Position numbers and translations under genes: made by a program | Assembly: GCA_031368465.1 (NCBI GenBank) | Contig: JANMNT010000032.1 | Span: 1-12,164, forward strand | Direction: 5' to 3' | DNA length: 12,164 bases | Source: UKL13-2 sp031368465 | Lineage (GTDB): Bacteria > Pseudomonadota > Gammaproteobacteria > Burkholderiales > Usitatibacteraceae | Shown here: positions 7,062 to 12,164 of the stretch, in pieces | How positions within the stretch are numbered: position 1 is the stretch's first letter | Layout of the letters: every line of letters begins with the position of its first letter | The notes under the pieces: generated by a model | What the model was told of the DNA's origin: nothing | The model's input: only the letters and a program-made list of their open reading frames with translations | The model's database searches: none

Positions 7062-8837
7062 ATGTCCAACGAATCCAGCAACATGTCACACGCCACCAAT
7101 TTCATCCGCAATATAATCGACGCCGACCTGGCGGCGAATGCTTACGCGGAACGCAAATGGTGCGGCAAACCCGGTACCGCCGCCGAGCAGCAGAATGCGC
7201 CGGCCGACACGGCAAAAATTCGTACGCGCTTCCCGCCGGAACCGAACGGCTATTTACACTTCGGCCATGCCAAATCGATTCTGTTGAATTTTGGCCTGGC
7301 AAAAGACTACGGCGGCGTATGTCATTTGCGCTTTGACGATACCAATCCGGAAAAGGAAGAGCAGGAATATGTCGACGGCATTGTCGAGGCGGTGCGCTGG
7401 TTGGGCGGCGATGTGGGTTACGACAAACCCGCCGCACCGATCTTTTTTGCCAGTGACTACTTTGACTGGATGTATCGGTTTGCCACCCACCTGATCGAAC
7501 ACGGTGATGCCTATGTCGATTCGCAGTCTGCTGAAGACATGCGGCTGACGCGCGGCACATTGACCGAAGCCGGTCGCGATTCACCCTTTAGAAATCGCAA
7601 TGTCGCCGAAAATCTCAAATTGTTTACCGAAATGCGCGACGGCTTGCACGCCGAGGGCTCACATGTGTTGCGCGCCAAGATTGACATGGCGTCACCCAAC
7701 ATCAATTTACGCGACCCTGCGATCTATCGCATCAAACACGCCCACCACCACCGGCATGGCGATAAATGGCACATCTACCCGATGTATGCCTACGCCCACC
7801 CGATCGAAGACGCGCTGGAAAACATCACCCACTCGATTTGCACGCTCGAATTTGAAGACCAGCGGCCGTGGTACGACTGGCTGCTGGCCAAACTCGCAGA
7901 AGTCGGCGAATTACTGCGTCCGTTGCCCAAACAAATTGAGTTCTCGCGCCTCAACCTCACCTACATCATCACCAGCAAACGGTATTTGAAGCAGTTGGTC
8001 GATCAACAACACGTCGACGGTTGGGATGACCCGCGTATGCCGACCATCGTTGGCGCGCGTCGGCGCGGTTTTGCGCCGGAGGGATTCCAGTTATTTGCCG
8101 AACGCATCGGTGTTTCAAAATCAGACTCGTGGATCGACATGAGTGTGTTTGAGGATTGCCAGCGTGAGGTGATGAATGAGTCGGCGCTACGTCGTGTCGC
8201 GGTACTCAATCCGTTAAAACTCACCATCACCAATTACAACGCCGACCAAACAGAAACCTGCCTCGCGCCAAATCACCCGCAACAGCCCGATCTCGGTAAA
8301 CGCGAAATGCCATTCTCACGCGAGCTTTGGATCGAGCGTGAAGATTTTGAAGAGACACCGCCCAAAGGCTTCTTCCGCCTTTTCCCCGGCAACATGGTGC
8401 GATTGCGGTATGGATTTGTCATCAAATGCACTGGTTGTGAAAAAGACGCGGCAGGCAATGTGGTCAAGGTGCTCGCCGAATATTTGCCGGAAACAAAATC
8501 GGGCTCCGCGGGCGCCGACAGTGTCAAGGTCAAGGGCAATATCCACTGGCTGTCAGCGGCACACGCCCACGCGGCCGAAGTGCGTTTGTTTGATCGACTG
8601 TTCAAGGCGCCCCACCCCGGCCGCAATAGCGAAAACTTCCTCGACGACCTCAACCCTGGATCAAAAACCACGATCACCGCGTATTTGGAACCGTCTCTCA
8701 AACATGCCAAGGCCGACGATCGTTTTCAATTTGAGCGTCACGGCTATTTTGTCGCCGACCGCGTTGACTCAACACCGTCAACGCCCGTTTGGAATCGTGC
8801 AGTGACACTCAAAGATTCCTGGGCCGCCCAGAAATAG
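7062..8837 (+). CDS. glnS: Glutaminyl-tRNA synthetase
   Basis: This is a cytoplasmic class I aminoacyl-tRNA synthetase that charges tRNA(Gln) with glutamine using ATP. The 591-residue protein shows NFIRNIIDADLA at the N-terminus and the core RFPPEPNGYLHFGHAKS (56-72), with the HIGH signature as HFGH (66-69). LRFDDTNPEKE (89-99), the SPFRNRNVAENL and RAKIDMASP blocks, and DGWDDPRMPTI (319-329) follow. The KMSKS-equivalent loop is ITSKR (303-307), matching VMSKR of E. coli. The C-terminal half is the GlnRS beta-barrel anticodon-binding region, with KVKGNIHWLSAAHA and FQFERHGYFVADR. An insert of roughly 20 residues before the core (about 30-50) makes it longer than the 554-residue E. coli enzyme. 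No strong ribosome binding site marks the start; a second in-frame ATG at 7083 (MSHATNF) is an equally credible start. It is probably the first gene of a transcript with the next two. Confidence 0.97.
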   Translation: MSNESSNMSHATNFIRNIIDADLAANAYAERKWCGKPGTAAEQQNAPADTAKIRTRFPPEPNGYLHFGHAKSILLNFGLAKDYGGVCHLRFDDTNPEKEEQEYVDGIVEAVRWLGGDVGYDKPAAPIFFASDYFDWMYRFATHLIEHGDAYVDSQSAEDMRLTRGTLTEAGRDSPFRNRNVAENLKLFTEMRDGLHAEGSHVLRAKIDMASPNINLRDPAIYRIKHAHHHRHGDKWHIYPMYAYAHPIEDALENITHSICTLEFEDQRPWYDWLLAKLAEVGELLRPLPKQIEFSRLNLTYIITSKRYLKQLVDQQHVDGWDDPRMPTIVGARRRGFAPEGFQLFAERIGVSKSDSWIDMSVFEDCQREVMNESALRRVAVLNPLKLTITNYNADQTETCLAPNHPQQPDLGKREMPFSRELWIEREDFEETPPKGFFRLFPGNMVRLRYGFVIKCTGCEKDAAGNVVKVLAEYLPETKSGSAGADSVKVKGNIHWLSAAHAHAAEVRLFDRLFKAPHPGRNSENFLDDLNPGSKTTITAYLEPSLKHAKADDRFQFERHGYFVADRVDSTPSTPVWNRAVTLKDSWAAQK

Positions 8838-8867
8838 CAAAATTATTCATTTGCCAACGAGAAAAAC

Positions 8868-9908
8868 ATGATGACCAACCACCGCCAGACACGCCATTTC
8901 ACCGCCGCCGCTGTTGCAACACTTGCCAAATTTGCCGTCGTCGCCGCCGTGGCAGGGTTCAGCGCCAGCGTGGTTGCACAGCCCGCCACGAATGCAACCG
9001 CTGCCGGCGCCTACCCGAACAAACCGATCAAGATCATTGTCGGCTTTCCACCCGGTGGCCCGCTTGATACCCACGCCCGGGTGTTGATCGATCAATTGCA
9101 AAAGCATTTGGGCCAGCCGGTGATTGTGGATTACAAACCCGGCGCGGGCGGCACCATCGGCGCAAATGAAGTGATCAAGTCGCCTGCCGACGGATACACC
9201 CTGTTGATGGCCAACACCGGCACCATGGTCATCAACCCGTTTGTGTACACCAAGAATATCTACGACACGTTGCGCGACTTCACGCCGATCGCCCGTACCG
9301 CGCAGCAGCCGTTGGCGCTCATCGTCAATAGCGCATTCCCGGCCAAGACCTTTGCCGAATTCATCAGCTACGCGAAGGCGAATCCAGGCAAGATCAACTA
9401 TGGTTCGGCCGGCAACGGCGGTATTTCACACCTTGTACCGGAAATGCTCGAAGACGCCGCCGGCATCTCGATGGTGCATGTCCCTTACAAAGGCACAGCC
9501 CCCGCGTTCACCGATTTGCTCGGCGGGCAGGTGCAATTCATGGCGGAATCGATTCCGCAGGCAACGCAGTATGTGAAGGCAGGCAAAGTCCGCGCCCTCG
9601 CGATGACCGGTGCGACACGTAACGCCGCCATCGCCGATACGCCAACCATGGCGGAAGTCGGGGTGATGAACTTTGAAGTGGTCGGCTTTTACGGCGTATT
9701 GGCGCCGGCAAAACTGCCTGCCGATGTACTCGCAAAACTAAATGATGCCTTCAAGAAGACCTTGGCCTCGGATGACGTGCGTACCAAGATGATCTCGCAA
9801 GGCGCGGATCCAGCCTACCTTGATTCCACCGCCTTTGCAGCGTATTTGAAAACCGAAGGCATACGCTGGCAAGCTGCGGTGAAAAAAGCCAACGTTAAGC
9901 TCGACTAG
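8868..9908 (+). CDS. Bug-family (TctC-like) periplasmic solute-binding protein
   Basis: This 346-residue exported protein belongs to the Bug/TctC family, whose members bind carboxylates and similar small organic ligands in the periplasm for tripartite tricarboxylate transporters. A signal peptide (about 1-38, ending VVAQ) is followed by the family opening YPNKPIKIIVGFPPGGPLD (49-67). Next come QPVIVDYKPGAGGTIGANEV (83-102), SPADGYTLLM, the NYGSAGNGG ligand-loop region (177-185), VPYKGTAPA (205-213) and GFYGVLAPAKLP (273-284). Length is normal for the family. No TctA or TctB membrane gene lies in the window, so this is an orphan receptor, as is common in Burkholderiales; the ligand is unknown. 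It starts 30 bases after glnS with a modest GAGA ribosome binding site, so it is probably co-transcribed. The adjacent ATG at 8871 is an alternative start. Confidence 0.93.
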   Translation: MMTNHRQTRHFTAAAVATLAKFAVVAAVAGFSASVVAQPATNATAAGAYPNKPIKIIVGFPPGGPLDTHARVLIDQLQKHLGQPVIVDYKPGAGGTIGANEVIKSPADGYTLLMANTGTMVINPFVYTKNIYDTLRDFTPIARTAQQPLALIVNSAFPAKTFAEFISYAKANPGKINYGSAGNGGISHLVPEMLEDAAGISMVHVPYKGTAPAFTDLLGGQVQFMAESIPQATQYVKAGKVRALAMTGATRNAAIADTPTMAEVGVMNFEVVGFYGVLAPAKLPADVLAKLNDAFKKTLASDDVRTKMISQGADPAYLDSTAFAAYLKTEGIRWQAAVKKANVKLD

Positions 9909-9945
9909 ACAACGTTACGCGCCCAACACACAGCCAAAGGTTGCG

Positions 9946-10569
9946 ATGTATTCTCCTGCGCATTTTGTCGAAGACCGTATCGGTGTCATGCACGACCTGA
10001 TCACGGCACACCGGCTCGCGACCATTGTTCACAACGGGCCGGACGGGCTGACCGCCAACCATATTCCGTTGTTGATTGATCCAACCCGCGGCGCATCCGG
10101 CACGCTGGTCGGCCACATCGCGCGCGCCAATCCGTTGTGGCAGGAGGCCGCCGGGCAATCGATCCTGATCGTTTTTCAGGGGCCGCAGGCGTATGTCTCG
10201 CCGTCGTGGTACCCGAGCAAACAAATCCACGGCAAGGTGGTACCGACGTGGAATTACGCGGTGGTGCATGCACAAGGCACGCTGCGTGCCATCGACGATC
10301 CAACCTGGCTGTTGGCACACGTTGCGACCATGACAGACGCGAATGAAGCGAATCGCACCAATCCATGGAAGGTCGGCGACGCACCGCACGATTACACCCA
10401 AACCCTGGTGAAAGCGATTGTCGGTATCGAAATTGATATTGTCCGTCTGACCGGCAAGTGGAAAGTCAGCCAAAACCGCCCTGCGGATGATCGTGCCGGC
10501 GTGGTTGACGGCTTGACGGCCGATGGACAAAACGCGATGGCGGCATTGGTCAAAAACGCCGACCGATAG
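9946..10569 (+). CDS. PaiB-type FMN-binding negative transcriptional regulator family protein
   Basis: The 207-residue product matches the PaiB family, which has a split-barrel flavin-binding fold. It is named after Bacillus subtilis PaiB, reported as a negative regulator of sporulation and protease genes. Visible family blocks are YSPAHF (2-7), TANHIPLL (36-43), GHIARANP (56-63), QAYVSPSWYPSK (81-92), VPTWNY (99-104) and GKWKVSQNRP (170-179). Length is normal. It is cytoplasmic; whether it really regulates transcription or acts on a flavin-linked substrate is unclear for most members. AAAGG at 9936-9940 sits 5 bases before the ATG. It lies 37 bases after the Bug protein gene and is followed at once by an intrinsic terminator, making it the last gene of the transcript. 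Confidence 0.93.
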   Translation: MYSPAHFVEDRIGVMHDLITAHRLATIVHNGPDGLTANHIPLLIDPTRGASGTLVGHIARANPLWQEAAGQSILIVFQGPQAYVSPSWYPSKQIHGKVVPTWNYAVVHAQGTLRAIDDPTWLLAHVATMTDANEANRTNPWKVGDAPHDYTQTLVKAIVGIEIDIVRLTGKWKVSQNRPADDRAGVVDGLTADGQNAMAALVKNADR

Positions 10570-10574
10570 CGACA

Positions 10575-10610
10575 ATCGGCGCTGATCGGTGTCGAACAGC
10601 GCCGGTTTTT
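10575..10610 (+). terminator. Rho-independent terminator after the PaiB-family gene
   Basis: CGGCGCTG (10577-10584) pairs perfectly with CAGCGCCG (10597-10604), extended outward by a U-G and an A-U pair to 10575/10606. The loop can close further with TCG/CGA pairing. A TTTTT run at 10606-10610 follows directly. It begins 6 bases after the upstream stop codon. Confidence 0.88.
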
Positions 10611-10684
10611 CCGTAGCACCAAACCACCATCATCGTCTTGCCATCCCCTGATCACGCGATGGGGTCATCTCTGTTTCAACCGAT

Positions 10685-10698
10685 GTGCGCTGGCGCAC
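10685..10698. repeat. Palindrome GTGCGC-TG-GCGCAC upstream of the 441-aa protein gene
   Basis: A perfect 6-base inverted repeat with a 2-base spacer lies about 85 bases before the start codon at 10784. It is followed by a GATAAT (10714-10719) that could be a -10 element, although no good -35 box is visible 16-18 bases upstream of it. The palindrome would cover the -35 position of that promoter, as an operator would. This is inference only. Confidence 0.3.
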
Positions 10699-10771
10699 GC
10701 CGCCAAATCGTCCGATAATAAATCACAAAAAATAATCCAAGCGCAGCCCGTTGACGTCGTTAAACAAGGAC

Positions 10772-10786
10772 AAGGAGTCTCACATG
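10772..10786 (+). promoter_or_regulatory. Strong ribosome binding site that fixes the start of the 441-aa protein
   Basis: AAGGAG at 10772-10777 lies 6 bases before ATG 10784-10786. It is the strongest Shine-Dalgarno match in the window and favours this start over the in-frame ATG at 10751, which would place the site inside the coding region and add 11 hydrophilic residues before the signal peptide. Confidence 0.8.
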
Positions 10787-12109
10787 CCCGCCAACCAACC
10801 ATCACGCCTCAAACCATTATTTATCCAGACACTCGTTGCCTGCGGTGTCATTTCCATCCCATTCGCCGCGGTTGCGCAATCCAAGACGCCGGTGCAGGTG
10901 GTCAAGCCGCCGATTGCACTCGCCTACATTGATGTGGCGACCAATGGCAGCGATATGCCGGGCGGCAATATGATGGCCGGTGCGGCACAGGGCGGCCAGT
11001 CGGGCGGATTGTTCGGCGCACTCGGCGGGCTGGCGCGCGGCGCGGTCGGCGGCGTCAGTGACCGTGGCAATACCTTTGGCAACACCCGGTCAATGGGCTT
11101 CGGCAGCGGCAAATACGTCGATGTCTCGGTCTACACCAACAAGAACCGTTCACTCACCGACGCCACCCAAGCGATCCCGATGGTGATGAATCTCGGCGAG
11201 TCGTTAAAGCTTGTTGCACCAGTGCCGGATAAACCGGTGCCAAGCGTGGTTGACGAAAATCCGGTTGAACCAACCTACGAAAAGCCAAAAGGCAAGATTT
11301 CGATGTATTGGGGCTGCGGTGAAAACATCCGCCCCGGTCAGCCACGCACGCTGGATGTCGCCAAGGCATCGATTGAGGACTACGGCAAATTTTTTGTCAT
11401 GCGTGGCAACACCACCAAGGGTGCGCGTTCAGAACCGGGACATCCGGCCTGGCCGAACAAGCAGGATGACCGCAAGGTACCAGACAACGCGTCGCTGGTA
11501 GGACAGCACACCTTCACCGGCAACGGCGTTCCAGACACATTCAAGGTCACTCTCGGTGCGCCTCAAGACCTGATGCCGGCAATTGAGCTCAATCAAGTCA
11601 AAAAAGACGGCGGCGTGAATCTGGATTGGAAAACCATTCCCCATTCACGCGGTTATTTCATCGCGGTCATGGGTGGCAAATCGGATGGTGGTGACAGCGG
11701 CGAAATGATTGTCTGGACATCAAGCGAACTACCGGACATGGGCTTCGGGTTGGTGGATTACCAGTCGAACGCCAACATCGATAAATGGATCAAGGAAAAA
11801 GTCATTCTGCCGGCGACCACCACCAGCTGCGCGGTACCCAAGGGTATCTTCGGTGAGCAGGCGGCGGGCATGTTGCGCATGATTGCCTATGGTTCCGAGG
11901 CATTTTTTGCATTTCCACCACGCCCCACCGACCCAAAAATTGCGTGGGAACCGGATTGGCAAACCAAGGTACGCGTGAAGTCGACGATGTTCTCGATGTT
12001 GGGTGGGTTTGGTGAAGGCGGCCGACGCAGCGACGAGGCCAAAGACCAGCCGAAGGAAGAAAAGAAGATCACGCCGAAGGATTTGCTGAAGGGCTTGTTC
12101 GGCAGATAA
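10784..12109 (+). CDS. Exported protein of unknown function with YWGCGE motif
   Basis: This 441-residue protein has a signal peptide (1-31, ending AVA). I cannot assign a function. After an IALAYIDVAT segment there is a glycine-rich stretch (about 59-92, including GGLFGALGGLARGAVGG) that could insert in or contact a membrane. A proline-rich linker (about 144-170) precedes ISMYWGCGENIRPGQP (172-187); the YWGCGE element looks familiar from uncharacterised proteobacterial exported proteins. A probable beta-sandwich region (about 235-345) follows, including NLDWKTIPHSRGYFIAVMG, reminiscent of fibronectin/Ig-like folds. The C-terminus is charged (about 412-441). C178 and C349 are the only cysteines after the signal peptide. 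The start is set by AAGGAG at 10772-10777, 6 bases upstream; an ATG 33 bases earlier (10751) lacks such a site. It stands alone, isolated by a terminator on the left and a hairpin on the right. Confidence 0.8.
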   Translation: MPANQPSRLKPLFIQTLVACGVISIPFAAVAQSKTPVQVVKPPIALAYIDVATNGSDMPGGNMMAGAAQGGQSGGLFGALGGLARGAVGGVSDRGNTFGNTRSMGFGSGKYVDVSVYTNKNRSLTDATQAIPMVMNLGESLKLVAPVPDKPVPSVVDENPVEPTYEKPKGKISMYWGCGENIRPGQPRTLDVAKASIEDYGKFFVMRGNTTKGARSEPGHPAWPNKQDDRKVPDNASLVGQHTFTGNGVPDTFKVTLGAPQDLMPAIELNQVKKDGGVNLDWKTIPHSRGYFIAVMGGKSDGGDSGEMIVWTSSELPDMGFGLVDYQSNANIDKWIKEKVILPATTTSCAVPKGIFGEQAAGMLRMIAYGSEAFFAFPPRPTDPKIAWEPDWQTKVRVKSTMFSMLGGFGEGGRRSDEAKDQPKEEKKITPKDLLKGLFGR

Positions 12110-12124
12110 AAGTGTAATCATGGC

Positions 12125-12162
12125 GGGGGGGTTTTTGGCTTTTTTTCTGTTAAAACCCCCCC
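12125..12162 (+). terminator. Homopolymer hairpin after the 441-aa protein gene
   Basis: Seven G plus TTTT (12125-12135) pair with AAAA plus seven C (12152-12162), a perfect 11-base inverted repeat around a T-rich 16-base loop. It starts 16 bases after the stop codon, so a bidirectional terminator is likely, although the downstream T tract falls outside the window. The window ends inside the C run, so the right arm may be longer than seen. Confidence 0.55.
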
Positions 12163-12164
12163 CC

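Noticed and set aside
7102..7584. 160-codon open frame on the minus strand within glnS
   Set aside because: Arg/Ser/Pro-rich shadow of a certain glnS coding sequence.
8338..8805. 155-codon + strand frame inside glnS
   Set aside because: Out-of-frame shadow with biased Arg/Thr/Ser content overlapping the conserved C-terminal half of GlnRS.
8838..8867. Looked for a terminator or promoter between glnS and the Bug gene
   Set aside because: The 30 bases hold no hairpin or promoter pair.
9891..9917. Two copies of AACGTTA around the end of the Bug gene
   Set aside because: Seven-base repeat, too short and unstructured to be meaningful.
9895..10575. 226-codon open frame on the minus strand covering the PaiB-family gene, longer than that gene
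   Set aside because: The + strand frame has all PaiB blocks, a good ribosome binding site and a terminator; the minus frame has no recognisable pattern.
1..12164. CRISPR arrays, tRNA or rRNA genes, insertion sequences, attachment sites
   Set aside because: No regularly spaced repeats, tRNA-like cloverleaf or transposase pattern was seen on either strand.

Overview
The window looks like a fragment of a betaproteobacterial chromosome. A Bug-type (TctC) periplasmic binding protein is typical of Burkholderiales-like genomes. The glutaminyl-tRNA synthetase (GlnRS) carries a short insert just ahead of its catalytic core, of a kind I associate from memory with betaproteobacterial GlnRS. Both are family-level inferences, not a database match. 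The window may sit at a contig edge: a gene tail runs off the left end, and the right end stops inside a run of C.

Left half (1-6482). Four genes on the + strand are packed tightly: the last 21 codons of an unknown gene, then a 786-aa secreted seven-bladed beta-propeller/Ig-like protein (ATGA overlap), a 245-aa lipoprotein with a carboxypeptidase-regulatory-like fold (22-base overlap), and a 1111-aa secreted protein whose N-terminus looks like the zinc-dependent phospholipase C/P1-nuclease fold (7-base gap). All three complete products carry export signals, so this appears to be one operon building an envelope-associated or extracellular system. I do not recognise it as a named system, and it is the most interesting part of the window.

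Middle (6483-7061). This stretch holds no intact gene. It contains a possible decayed repeat or gene remnant and a clear relic of a HAD-family phosphatase that keeps the DxDGT motif but has no start codon and stops early. Possible promoters for the next transcript follow.

Right half (7062-12164). glnS (glutaminyl-tRNA synthetase), an orphan Bug/TctC solute-binding protein and a PaiB-type FMN-binding protein follow at 30- and 37-base gaps and end at a strong intrinsic terminator, so they probably form one transcript. A separate gene then encodes an exported 441-aa protein of unknown function, with a strong ribosome binding site and a G/C-homopolymer hairpin after its stop codon. The left module looks less GC-rich than the right half in samples counted by hand, which fits different histories for the two parts.
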